Source: Alphaproteobacteria bacterium UBA6411 (GTDB lineage Bacteria; Pseudomonadota; Alphaproteobacteria; CAAGCB01; CAG-977). From it: a stretch of DNA of 20,683 bases. The stretch covers positions 30,353-51,035 of the forward strand of contig DJPN01000020.1 of assembly GCA_002438565.1 (NCBI GenBank), written 5' to 3'. This document shows positions 8,832 to 15,241 of this stretch, piece by piece (within the stretch, counting starts at the first letter, position 1; the number at the start of each line of letters is the position of its first letter). The position numbers and the translations under genes are program-made. The notes below the pieces were generated by a model. It did not search any database. It was given only the letters and a program-made list of their open reading frames with translations, and was not told where the DNA came from.

Positions 8832-9989
8832 TTAGCCGTTGAAAGCTTTTTGGTAAACTTTCAGCACCAATTCCTTTGTGCAGGGGCGCGGATTGCCGCC
8901 CGTGCAGACATCGGCCATCGCCGCGTCCGCCAAAGCGGGAAGGTCGGCTTCTTTAACGCCGATTTCCTTTAACGTTTGCGGAATACCGACATCCAAAGAC
9001 AGGCGGCGAACCGCGTCGACGGCGGCTTTGCGGTATTCGGGCTGCGTCATCGAATCAACGCCTTTGACGCCCATCATGCGCGCGATTTCACGGAACTTTT
9101 CACCTGTGTATTCGGCGTTGAATTCCATAACATAGGGCAGCAGAACGGCGTTTGCGACACCGTGCGGCGTATCGTAAAACGCGCTGAGCGGATGCGCCAT
9201 GCCATGTACGACGCCCAAACCGACGTTTGAAAACGCCATTCCTGTGACATATTGCCCCAAAGCCATGCCTTCGCGTCCGTCGGGATCGTTTTCGACGGCT
9301 TTACGCAGAGATTTTGAAATCAGTTCAATGGCTTTCAGGTTCAGCGTGTCCGCCAGCTCCCAAGCTGCCAAAGTCGTGTAGCCTTCAATAGCGTGCGTCA
9401 AAGCGTCCATGCCTGTGGCGGCGGTCAGTCCGCACGGCATTGACGACATCATGTCGGGATCGACAATGGCGACGACGGGAATGTCATGCGGGTCGACGCA
9501 AACGAATTTACGGCGTTTGGCTTCGTCCGTGATAACGTAGTTGATTGTGGTTTCCGCCGCCGTGCCCGCGGTTGTCGCAATGGCGATGACGGGAACGCTT
9601 TTGTGCTTGGTCGGGGCGACGCCTTCCAGCGAAACGACATCCGAAAATTCGGGGTTGTTGATGATGATGCCGATGCCTTTTGCCGTGTCCTGCGGCGATC
9701 CGCCGCCGATGGCAATCATGTAATCCGCGCCGGCTTTTTTGAAAGCTTCAACGCCCGATTGAACGACGGCGACGCTGGGATTGGCTTTGACGTGGTCGAA
9801 AATGTCGTAGGCAAAGCCGTTCGCGTCCAAAATATCCGTGACTTTTTTGACGACGTTGAACTTGACCAAATCGGCATCCGTGACAATCAAAGCCTTTTTA
9901 AAACCGCGGGATTTGATTTCCGTCACAATTTCATTGACGGCGCCGTGGCCGTGATAGCTGGTTTCGTTCAAAATAAAACGTTTAGACAT
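8832..9989 (-). CDS. fucO: lactaldehyde reductase (iron-dependent alcohol dehydrogenase, FucO type)
   Basis: Reduces L-lactaldehyde to 1,2-propanediol with NADH, the redox-balancing end step of anaerobic fucose and rhamnose breakdown; cytoplasmic. The protein has 385 aa (E. coli FucO is 383) and looks similar to FucO from end to end, for example in KRRKFVCVDPHDIP, FSNVGLGVVHGMAHPL and DVCTGGNPR. The NAD-binding motif GGGSPQD lies at 95-101. The metal ligands correspond to Asp195, His199, His262 and His276, one residue offset from FucO numbering. The start at 9989 is chosen because GAAAGGATT precedes it and MSKRFILNET aligns with the FucO N terminus. No fucose or rhamnose genes are adjacent, so its physiological aldehyde may differ. 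Confidence 0.92.
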   Translation of the reverse strand: MSKRFILNETSYHGHGAVNEIVTEIKSRGFKKALIVTDADLVKFNVVKKVTDILDANGFAYDIFDHVKANPSVAVVQSGVEAFKKAGADYMIAIGGGSPQDTAKGIGIIINNPEFSDVVSLEGVAPTKHKSVPVIAIATTAGTAAETTINYVITDEAKRRKFVCVDPHDIPVVAIVDPDMMSSMPCGLTAATGMDALTHAIEGYTTLAAWELADTLNLKAIELISKSLRKAVENDPDGREGMALGQYVTGMAFSNVGLGVVHGMAHPLSAFYDTPHGVANAVLLPYVMEFNAEYTGEKFREIARMMGVKGVDSMTQPEYRKAAVDAVRRLSLDVGIPQTLKEIGVKEADLPALADAAMADVCTGGNPRPCTKELVLKVYQKAFNG

Positions 9990-10086
9990 ATTCCGAATCC
10001 TTTCGTTGAAATGATTGAACATAAACAGAATAGCATTTTTGCGGATGAAAATCATCCTGTTCGTGAAACGGATTGAAACGGATACG

Positions 10087-10119
10087 AAAAAAGCCTTGAA
10101 GCGGCGGACTTCAAGGCTT
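10087..10119 (-). terminator. terminator of the host tRNA-Val gene
   Basis: A perfect 10-bp inverted repeat, AAGCCTTGAA (10091-10100) and TTCAAGGCTT (10110-10119), has six T following on the minus strand. It sits 8 bases past the tRNA 3' end. This is the original chromosomal tRNA terminator left outside the prophage. Confidence 0.85.
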
Positions 10120-10126
10120 TAAGAAT

Positions 10127-10171
10127 TGGTGGGCGCGACAAGGATCGAACTTGTGACCCCTACGATGTCAA
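10127..10171 (-). tRNA. 3' fragment of tRNA-Val(GAC): left prophage attachment site
   Basis: Read on the minus strand from 10171, the pieces are anticodon loop TTGACAT, stem CGTAG, variable loop GGGTC, a perfect T arm (ACAAG TTCGATC CTTGT), acceptor strand CGCGCCC, discriminator A and CCA. Upstream of the anticodon loop the sequence stops fitting a tRNA: the 5' anticodon strand would need CTACG but is CTCCG, and no D arm or 5' acceptor strand follows. This is the usual scar of a tyrosine integrase that recombines within a tRNA gene. The crossover core is probably within these 45 bases, and the complete tRNA-Val should be rebuilt at the far end. Confidence 0.85.
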
Positions 10172-10199
10172 CGGAGCTTTTGATTTTGAAAATGGCGGA

Positions 10200-10283
10200 T
10201 TTTCGCCGTTTTTATATGTGAGTTTTCGCCGTTTTTTATCCTGTTTTTCCGATTCGCTGAATGTTTTTCGTTGCATCTGCAAC
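10200..10283. repeat. direct repeats and palindrome between attachment site and integrase
   Basis: TTTTCGCCGTTTTT occurs at 10200-10213 and again at 10223-10236, a 23-base period, about two helical turns. A 14-base palindrome GTTGCATCTGCAAC lies at 10270-10283. In this position they could be arm-type integrase or excisionase sites, or part of the int transcript end. Apart from these and the tRNA fragment, the interval 9990-10303 holds no gene that I can see. Confidence 0.5.
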
Positions 10284-10303
10284 AGGTTTAATCCGTCCTG
10301 TTT

Positions 10304-11365
10304 TCACCCTAAGACAGCTGCGGCGGAGCGCAGATAATCTGGCGCATATTTCGCGTACACGCGGTATGTTATTTTGATGTCCGTGTGTCCGAGGTAGCGG
10401 GCGATTTCATAAATCGGAATGCCCGCCATCGCCAGCCACGTCGCCCCGGAATGACGCAAAACGTGCGGTGTTACTTTTGGCAATCCCGCCCGTTCGGCGC
10501 AACGTTTGAATGCCCGTTTGATGTCTTTGACGGGTTTCCCCAAATATTCGACAACATGATCCGACTGAGCTATCAGCCGAGCGCGGGACAAAATGTCGCG
10601 CAGAGTATCGTTCATCGGGACAATGGCGCGGCGTTTGTTCGTTTCCGAAACCGTCGGGTCAATCAAATTTATCAATCCCGTTTCAAAATTGACCCTGTCC
10701 CACGTCAAGCCGAGTATCGCGCCCTTTCGCGCCAGAGTGTTCACGGCAAGCGCGATAAAAACGACCAAATGATTTACGGTATCGGGATTTGGACGTGTTA
10801 TCCACTTTCCGCCGGACGTTCGGACTTCCTCGATTTTTGCGGCATTGAACAGACGTTCGGCTTCTTTTTTGGTAATCCAGTATTCCCGCGGCGCCGGTTG
10901 TTTCGGCATGGGAATGTACGGGATTTTGTCGATTACGCCTTTTCTTTTGGCGCGGTTCAGCGCAGCGTTCAATGTCGAAAGTTCGCGGCGGATTGTATTT
11001 TCCTTTACGACGGAGCGAAAAGATTTGTAAGCGTTTATCGCCGTTTCTGTGATTGATTGAACGACAGCGGTTTTGAAAAACGCTTTGAGGTGCATTACTT
11101 GATATTTCGCCCCTTCTTCTTTGCCGGCGCGTTCCTTTTCCGCCAGATAATCGTCGAGAATTTCGGCGATTGTCGGAACAGCGGAAAAGGCGGCGGCGGT
11201 TTGCGACTGCTTTATGAACTCTGCGAGCGCAAGTTCAGCACTTGCGCGATCTGACGTTCGCGTTGAAATGCTTTTAGTGCTTCCGTTGCTTGTGAAATAG
11301 ATTTGGTAAATTTTGCCTCTCTTGCGCAACCGAGGTTGGAAAGTTGTGTTTCTGGGTCTGGACAT
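10304..11365 (-). CDS. int: prophage tyrosine-recombinase integrase
   Basis: Catalyses site-specific integration and excision at the tRNA-Val site. The protein has 353 aa, typical for phage integrases. There is a short N-terminal arm/AP2-like region (about 10-50), then a SAM-like core-binding domain (about 64-145) and a catalytic domain (about 160-350). The catalytic set is visible: Arg213 in TLARKGAILGLTW, His301 and Arg304 in HVLRHSGATW, His327 in LGHTDIKITYRVYAKY, and nucleophile Tyr337. A ribosome site (GGGAG) lies about 11 bases before the ATG. It starts inside the preceding excisionase-like frame, overlapping it by 154 bases. Its position next to the attachment site is standard. Confidence 0.94.
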   Translation of the reverse strand: MSRPRNTTFQPRLRKRGKIYQIYFTSNGSTKSISTRTSDRASAELALAEFIKQSQTAAAFSAVPTIAEILDDYLAEKERAGKEEGAKYQVMHLKAFFKTAVVQSITETAINAYKSFRSVVKENTIRRELSTLNAALNRAKRKGVIDKIPYIPMPKQPAPREYWITKKEAERLFNAAKIEEVRTSGGKWITRPNPDTVNHLVVFIALAVNTLARKGAILGLTWDRVNFETGLINLIDPTVSETNKRRAIVPMNDTLRDILSRARLIAQSDHVVEYLGKPVKDIKRAFKRCAERAGLPKVTPHVLRHSGATWLAMAGIPIYEIARYLGHTDIKITYRVYAKYAPDYLRSAAAVLG

Positions 11366-11544
11366 TCGTTTTCTTCTCCCTGTTTTTCGTAAGCTTCCGC
11401 TTGGTCGGGGCGAATGCGAATCAACGCTCCGATTCTGATGTGCGGCAATTCGCCGCTTTTTATAAGCTTTCTGACCGTTCGCGGAGATACACCCCAGCGT
11501 TCGGCAAGTGTTGTGATAGTGTAGTATCGTGCCGGTTCAGCCAT
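11212..11544 (-). CDS. excisionase-like helix-turn-helix protein
   Basis: Small DNA-binding protein, likely a recombination directionality factor (excisionase) or a regulator of int. It has 110 aa. Residues about 7-45 form a MerR/AlpA-type winged helix (YTITTLAERWGVSPRTVRKL, then GELPHIRIG and RPDQ), matching the HTH_17 class. GGAGG stands 7 bases before ATG 11544, which overlaps the preceding gene by 8 bases. The C-terminal half, about residues 60-110, is encoded over the first 154 bases of int in another frame, is low in recognisable pattern, and may be a passive extension. That the HTH protein is real is secure; excisionase function is inferred from position and fold. Confidence 0.75.
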   Translation of the reverse strand: MAEPARYYTITTLAERWGVSPRTVRKLIKSGELPHIRIGALIRIRPDQAEAYEKQGEENECPDPETQLSNLGCAREAKFTKSISQATEALKAFQRERQIAQVLNLRSQSS

Positions 11545-11959
11545 GTTCTGCCTCCATATCAAGCGCCGTTTTTTCGATTAAATCAGCGACGCGGTTAAAT
11601 CTTTCTTCCGAGAAAGTTCTGATTTCTGCCGTGCATAATCTGCGCAAACTGATAAATTCTTTAACAAAGGCTTCAGCAGCCCCCGGAACGCCGAACGCGT
11701 CAAATTCCAAACCAAGGTCGAGAACAGCCGATCTCAGTTTTCTGTTTTCGTTTTCGACATCGGACAGTTTTTTAATTCGTGATGCAAAGCTGTCGTCAAT
11801 AACAAGGATTTGTATTTGTCCGTTTTTAAGCCAATTTCTAAACATTTCAGAAAATTTGTCCGCCATTTCGACAATGTCTTTTTTCGATTGTCCGCGAAAT
11901 TCGGCAAAATCGAATGACCGAATACAATCTCGCAAAAGTTTAACGTCTATGCTTTTCAT
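11537..11959 (-). CDS. hypothetical prophage protein (140 aa)
   Basis: I do not recognise a family. The protein is mostly helical by composition, soluble, with charged helices (for example KKLSDVENENRKL near the middle, coiled-coil-like). GGGAG lies 8 bases before the ATG. It overlaps the previous gene by 20 bases and the excisionase-like gene by 8, so it is translationally coupled in the leftward operon leading to int. Base use is more A/T-rich than in the recombination genes. Confidence 0.7.
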   Translation of the reverse strand: MKSIDVKLLRDCIRSFDFAEFRGQSKKDIVEMADKFSEMFRNWLKNGQIQILVIDDSFASRIKKLSDVENENRKLRSAVLDLGLEFDAFGVPGAAEAFVKEFISLRRLCTAEIRTFSEERFNRVADLIEKTALDMEAEHG

Positions 11960-12293
11960 TTATTTTCTCCCATTCTTCGAGCCATTCGTCTTCGTTGAAA
12001 AATTCATAATCTCCGGTATGAATTTCACGGTTTTCGCACAGACCAAGAAAACCATTCCGAATAAGGTATACTTCGAAATCGATTCCGAACGTGTTGACAT
12101 ATCCCTCTTCTTTATCTTCGTCCGATCTGGCGTCCAAATACTCAAAAAAGCATTTTTTCGCTTCGTCAACGTAGTTAAAATCTTTCAAAGCTATATAAAC
12201 CTGTCCGAAACTGTAATCGGAATAACGACCACAGGAAATGATGACAGCCATTCCCGCCTTGATTATTCCAGTCGGTTTTTGTTTTTCATGCAT
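11940..12293 (-). CDS. hypothetical acidic prophage protein (117 aa)
   Basis: Not recognised. It is an acidic soluble protein; the C-terminal third is rich in Asp, Glu and Trp (FFNEDEWLEEWEKINEK). ATG 12293 is chosen over one 15 codons upstream because GGGAG precedes it and because this start overlaps the stop of the upstream small membrane gene by 8 bases, like the other couplings in this run. Acidic small proteins near phage ends are sometimes DNA mimics or host-takeover proteins, but nothing here proves that. Confidence 0.7.
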   Translation of the reverse strand: MHEKQKPTGIIKAGMAVIISCGRYSDYSFGQVYIALKDFNYVDEAKKCFFEYLDARSDEDKEEGYVNTFGIDFEVYLIRNGFLGLCENREIHTGDYEFFNEDEWLEEWEKINEKHRR

Positions 12294-12462
12294 GGTTTCT
12301 TGTTCTCCCTTCGTTGTAAATGCAGTACAGACAGACACAGCAGCTTTCTATCATCGTTTCGGCGACCGTGAACGTTGCCAAAGCCGTGCCGTCAAGGACG
12401 AACGACGCGCCCGTGAACGTGCGCCAAAGCAGGTCGCACAGCCAAATCAAAATACCAATCAT
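12286..12462 (-). CDS. small membrane-anchored prophage protein (58 aa)
   Basis: Short gene with a strong start: AAGGAG 8 bases before the ATG, and an ATGA overlap with the stop of the gene upstream. The protein begins with a hydrophobic stretch (MIGILIWLCDLLWRTF) and has several Cys in the second half (ESCCVCLYC). It may be a single-span membrane peptide. Function unknown. A longer upstream reading frame exists but lacks a credible start. Confidence 0.6.
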   Translation of the reverse strand: MIGILIWLCDLLWRTFTGASFVLDGTALATFTVAETMIESCCVCLYCIYNEGRTRNHA

Positions 12463-12626
12463 TCGACAACTCCTTTGTGTTCGATTTCGACAACGGCGGG
12501 AGTATGTGCCTGTTCTTCCGCCTGTTTGACCGTTTCGGCGAGTTCGGCAATCGCCTGTTCGTCGCAAAAGCCCGTTTTCAGATATGTAACCGCTTTTTTC
12601 AGCGCGGTGATAAGTTCCTGTTCCAT
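12459..12626 (-). CDS. small helical prophage protein (55 aa)
   Basis: Starts MEQELITALKKAV and ends EHKGVVE. It is a charged, probably coiled-coil protein rich in Glu, Ala and Gln. AAGGGA lies 7 bases before the ATG, and its stop overlaps the ATG of the next gene as ATGA, which supports real translation. No family recognised. Confidence 0.6.
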   Translation of the reverse strand: MEQELITALKKAVTYLKTGFCDEQAIAELAETVKQAEEQAHTPAVVEIEHKGVVE

Positions 12627-12656
12627 TGGTTCCCTTTCAGGCAGAGTCCGAGTCCG

Positions 12657-12679
12657 CGGCGGAGGAAAATCCCCCGCCG
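12657..12679. other. strong intergenic hairpin after the Bro-N gene
   Basis: A 9-bp stem with one G-T pair and a five-base loop (CGGCGG arm at 12657-12662, CCGCCG arm at 12674-12679), between the Bro-N stop and the next small gene. No T run follows, so it looks like a processing or mRNA-stability hairpin rather than a terminator. Confidence 0.5.
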
Positions 12680-12697
12680 TTTGTTTCGTGCCGTTGT

Positions 12698-13312
12698 TTA
12701 TTTCAAAATGTTTTGAGCCTGCGCGACGCGGTTTTTCAGCGCGTCGTATTCCGATTTCATCGCGCCGATGTCGTGAACGGCGGACAGCGCCCAGTTCGCG
12801 AACGGCATACCCGACGGGTGCGTTTCCGCATCCGCGTCAAGAGCGAAGTAATCCGCCAGAGCTTTGGCGACAACCGATTTGACAATCCCGCCGATTTCCT
12901 GCTTGGCTTTTTCCGACAGCACGATTTCGCGCTTGCCTGACGGCAGGGCGCGGGTGTGTTCCCGAACGGACACTTCGCCGTTGACGGCGTACGCGCCTGT
13001 TTTGCGAATGCTCGGCAGGACTTCCTCGTACACCCAGTCGGCGAATGCCTGCGCCTGCGGTTTGTTCGACCGGAATATCAGACGGTACAGATTCGGTTCG
13101 TTGATGATGGTGATTTCCTGTTTCCGCCCCATTTTGTCGATGACGTCGGTTTTGCCGACCCCATTTTCGTTTAAGCGCGTTTTGCTATCTCTGCCGGAGC
13201 AAAGCCCCAAAGCAGCGCAAGCGTCTTTCAAGCAAAACCAAGCCTTGCCGTCAATCGCCTGTGTGCGGACGGTGTTTTGGTTAAAATTGAATGTGATGAT
13301 TGAGTTGTTCAT
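12698..13312 (-). CDS. Bro-N domain protein, phage antirepressor-like
   Basis: Phage regulatory protein of the BRO/antirepressor class, usually acting by binding repressor or DNA to promote induction. It has 204 aa. The Bro-N domain spans about 5-108, with landmarks AWFCLKDACAALGL, NEPNLYRLIFRSNKPQAQAF and WVYEEVLPSIRKTGAY. The C-terminal part, about 125-204, is helical and matches no antirepressor C-terminal domain (KilAC or similar) that I recognise. ATG 13312 has AGGAA upstream. The same frame stays open 35 codons further up, through the structured leader. Its own promoter and an antisense-capable leader precede it, so expression is probably held down in the lysogen. Confidence 0.85.
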   Translation of the reverse strand: MNNSIITFNFNQNTVRTQAIDGKAWFCLKDACAALGLCSGRDSKTRLNENGVGKTDVIDKMGRKQEITIINEPNLYRLIFRSNKPQAQAFADWVYEEVLPSIRKTGAYAVNGEVSVREHTRALPSGKREIVLSEKAKQEIGGIVKSVVAKALADYFALDADAETHPSGMPFANWALSAVHDIGAMKSEYDALKNRVAQAQNILK

Positions 13313-13353
13313 TTTTACGATTCCTGTTTCAAAAACGCTCCAAGCCGTGAAGC

Positions 13354-13497
13354 GCGGGAAGTTGAAACCCACGTCGTAAATCGTGTAGTCGTCCTTACGG
13401 ATAGACTCTTCCCGCATAATACGGGCATAAAAAAGACGTTCTGACGGGACGTTCTACCGTTTACGATGAGGGGTTTCAAGCCTCAGATAAACGGTAG
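13354..13497 (-). ncRNA. structured leader of the Bro-N gene with two-part internal antisense complementarity
   Basis: TTGAAACCC (13362-13370) and TCGTAAA (13374-13380) are exactly complementary to GGGTTTCAA (13471-13479) and TTTACGA (13460-13466). They are in register for one duplex of 9 + 7 bp with a 3x4 internal loop. The proximal copy also lies in a possible three-way junction closed by GCGGGAAG/CTTCCCGC (13354-13361 with 13408-13415). That junction contains a hairpin with a GTAA (GNRA) tetraloop and a hairpin closed by CACG/CGTG whose loop carries TTTACGA. The distal copy lies inside a CTACCGTTTA/TAAACGGTAG inverted repeat (13454-13463, 13488-13497). A six-T run (13429-13434) lies between the two copies. 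TCGTAAA recurs just before the Bro-N ATG. C4-type antisense control is one reading; a long-range attenuator is another. Confidence 0.6.
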
Positions 13498-13519
13498 CAA
13501 AACGCGGAGTCGTTGTCAA
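13491..13519 (-). promoter_or_regulatory. putative promoter for the Bro-N leader
   Basis: On the minus strand a perfect TTGACA (13514-13519) is followed after 17 bases by TACCGT (13491-13496). The -10 is weak and overlaps one arm of the CTACCGTTTA inverted repeat, so that repeat may be an operator rather than RNA structure. A transcript from here would start near 13484, inside the antisense segment. Confidence 0.5.
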
Positions 13520-13606
13520 GGCAATTCAAACAAGGGTTCGGTCATCTTTCCCAAGCTGATTTTTCCTGCTATATTGCCCGCGTTATTTTAACAACGGAGC
13601 AAGACT

Positions 13607-13807
13607 ATGGAAGAAAAAACACTTTGCATGCGCCGCGCTTTCGAGGAAACAACGGCTGACGACAAGATCGTTGCCGCCATTCTGACCGCCGCTATGGAAA
13701 AGCCGGCGGAAGCAACGACAAATTATCAGCCGATTGTCCGGTCGTGGGCGATGACCGTTATGGAAATCGCGCGGATTAAGCGGGAAATCCGAAAAGAGGC
13801 GGATTAG
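13607..13807 (+). CDS. hypothetical small prophage protein on the opposite strand (66 aa)
   Basis: The only rightward gene among the leftward genes of this arm. The protein is helical and charged; no family recognised. GGAGC lies 8 bases before the ATG, and a TATATT at 13570-13575 could be its -10. It is divergent from the Bro-N leader and convergent with the next gene, whose stop is one base away. A separate promoter suggests expression at a different time from the recombination operon. Moderate confidence because it is short. Confidence 0.55.
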   Translation: MEEKTLCMRRAFEETTADDKIVAAILTAAMEKPAEATTNYQPIVRSWAMTVMEIARIKREIRKEAD

Positions 13808-13808
13808 T

Positions 13809-14042
13809 TTATCCCGCCAGTCCGAACGGCGTGTATTTGAAGTATTCCGCCAAGTCGGCGCGCGTCTTTCCCTCAACACCGTTTTTGCCGACATTTTTGT
13901 TAAAAAATTTGTCGGCGGAAACGGTTAAGCCTGTTTTGTAGTAAATTACGCCGTTTTCTTCGCGTTCCGGTTTGCCGAAAAGTTCTTTCGCATATTCGAC
14001 AAGATTTGTGTTTTCCGAGATTTGTTCTTTGATTGAAGCCAT
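13809..14042 (-). CDS. hypothetical prophage protein (77 aa)
   Basis: Not recognised. Small basic-to-neutral protein with a repeated Lys/Asn-Gly pattern (DKFFNKNVGKNGVEG) and a C terminus YFKYTPFGLAG. AAGGA lies 10 bases before the ATG. The 115-base gap between it and ssb holds nothing that I can identify. It is probably part of the leftward early transcript. Confidence 0.6.
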   Translation of the reverse strand: MASIKEQISENTNLVEYAKELFGKPEREENGVIYYKTGLTVSADKFFNKNVGKNGVEGKTRADLAEYFKYTPFGLAG

Positions 14043-14157
14043 TTTTTTGTGTCCTTAAAAAAGTCGGCGGGGCGTTCTATGAAGACTTCCCAAAATCCTG
14101 CGGCGTATTCGGCTTATTTATGCGTTTGCCTTATTCCGCCGCCGCCCCGCCTGTCGG

Positions 14158-14592
14158 TTAAAACGGGATTTCGTCGTCGAACCCGTCATTTGTTCGCGTG
14201 TTTTGCGTCTGTTCCGGCGCGGCGGCGTCCTGTCCGTCCTGCCGTCTGTCCAGCAGCACGATTTCGCCGCGGTACTGCGACAGCACGATTTCCGTTGTGT
14301 AGCGTTCGATGCCGCTGTTGTCCGTCCATTTCCGCGTTTTCAGCTGTCCCGCAATATAGACTTTTGAGCCTTTGCGCAAAGCCGTTTCGCACAAGTTCGC
14401 CAAGTTTTCGTTGAAGACGACGACACGATGCCATTCGGTCGCGGTTTGTTTGTCGCCTGTGCGTTTGTCCGTCCAGCTTTCCGATGTCGCGACGTTCAGC
14501 GTCGCCACCTTTTTTGCGTCCTGCGTTTGTCTGATTTCCGGGTCTTTGCCCAGATTGCCGATTATTTCGGCGCGGTTGAGTGAGCTTGCCAT
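14158..14592 (-). CDS. ssb: single-stranded DNA-binding protein
   Basis: Binds ssDNA during phage replication and recombination. The protein has 144 aa. The OB fold covers about 1-105, with RAEIIGNLGKDPEIR at the start, the TEWHRVVVFNENLA strand, and GSKVYIAGQLKTRKW. A short disordered linker leads to the acidic tip DDEIPF, the conserved docking tail for partner proteins. AAAGGATT lies 8 bases before the ATG. It lies beside NinB-like, Gp157 and ERF genes, a standard phage recombination set. It is shorter than host SSB (about 165-180 aa), as phage copies often are. Confidence 0.93.
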   Translation of the reverse strand: MASSLNRAEIIGNLGKDPEIRQTQDAKKVATLNVATSESWTDKRTGDKQTATEWHRVVVFNENLANLCETALRKGSKVYIAGQLKTRKWTDNSGIERYTTEIVLSQYRGEIVLLDRRQDGQDAAAPEQTQNTRTNDGFDDEIPF

Positions 14593-14824
14593 TTTTAATC
14601 CTTTCCTTTTCGGCTGTGATTTCTATCAGCAACGCGCCCGCGCGCGTCGTCAAATTCATCGCGTATATTTCCGCGGTCATTTTCCAATCCGCCCAGCACG
14701 GCGGAGCCGGCGGGCGACCGAATACCCGTTTGTATCGTTTTTCCAGCGTTTCAATCCGTTTTGAAAAATATCGGATTTCTTTCGCCGCTATGCCCCAGCG
14801 CCGGGGCGGTGTCGTTATTTGCAT
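14186..14824 (-). CDS. hypothetical protein overlapping ssb; C-terminal extent uncertain
   Basis: The only usable frame in the 232 bases between the NinB-like gene and ssb. Its ATG directly follows the TAA of the gene upstream (TAAATG). The first 77 residues look like a genuine basic helical protein (KEIRYFSKRIETLEKRYKRV). The frame then stays open through 407 bases of ssb, where it reads Arg/Gln-rich, shadow-like sequence. Either the gene really overlaps ssb for most of its length, or a frameshift near 14600 has removed an earlier stop. Only a weak ribosome site (GGGAC) is visible. Function unknown. Confidence 0.4.
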   Translation of the reverse strand: MQITTPPRRWGIAAKEIRYFSKRIETLEKRYKRVFGRPPAPPCWADWKMTAEIYAMNLTTRAGALLIEITAEKERIKNGKLTQPRRNNRQSGQRPGNQTNAGRKKGGDAERRDIGKLDGQTHRRQTNRDRMASCRRLQRKLGELVRNGFAQRLKSLYCGTAENAEMDGQQRHRTLHNGNRAVAVPRRNRAAGQTAGRTGRRRAGTDAKHANK

Positions 14825-15241
14825 TTAAACAAGTCCCGTTCGTTCGAGGTAGGACGACGCGGTTTCTTTCGGAACGAAAAAGCCCCGCGTCCGTTCAATC
14901 CAAAAATCAAAGACGGCGGTCATATATGCGGAAAAGTCCGCGACCGTCATTTTTGTCGTCGTATTATGCCCGAATACCGTTTTGTTGATTTCGTGGACGA
15001 TTTCCGCCGTGTACGGAATGGAGTAATCCCCATATCCGCACCCCGCTTCGTTCAAAACGGCGGCAACGTCTGTCATGTTCGCCCAGTAAAAGGCGTTCTG
15101 TTCCGCCGACCGCCGCCGTTTGTGTTCGGACAATTCCACGTCCACGCCGTTTTTTGCCCCCGCCAACATTGCGTAAAACGGTTTGAAAAGCCGCTGTTCA
15201 ATGTCGGCGGAAGACGCGTTCGGATGAAAATGAATTTTCAT
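14825..15241 (-). CDS. NinB-like phage recombination protein
   Basis: Probable member of the NinB (lambda Orf) family, recombination mediators that bind ssDNA and SSB. It has 138 aa (lambda NinB 146). The family-type segment RRRSAEQNAFYWANMTDVAA (residues about 46-65) resembles NRSLDQNRKLW in NinB. The second half has the matching layout of a helix, TTTKMTVADFSAYM, and a terminal helical region with an aromatic/Pro motif. It overlaps the Gp157 gene by four bases (ATGA). Context with ssb and ERF supports the call; the sequence match alone is moderate. Confidence 0.6.
   Translation of the reverse strand: MKIHFHPNASSADIEQRLFKPFYAMLAGAKNGVDVELSEHKRRRSAEQNAFYWANMTDVAAVLNEAGCGYGDYSIPYTAEIVHEINKTVFGHNTTTKMTVADFSAYMTAVFDFWIERTRGFFVPKETASSYLERTGLV

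Noticed and set aside
10127..10200. A complete tRNA gene at the attachment site
   Set aside because: No D arm, 5' acceptor strand or pairing 5' anticodon strand is present; only the 3' part fits.
12864..13379. 171-codon plus-strand frame
   Set aside because: Antisense to the Bro-N gene, whose protein matches a known domain; no ribosome site.
13312..13417. Bro-N protein starting 35 codons upstream at 13417
   Set aside because: The extension runs through the structured leader, lacks a ribosome site, and the domain begins normally at 13312. It could still be an Icd-like coupled frame.
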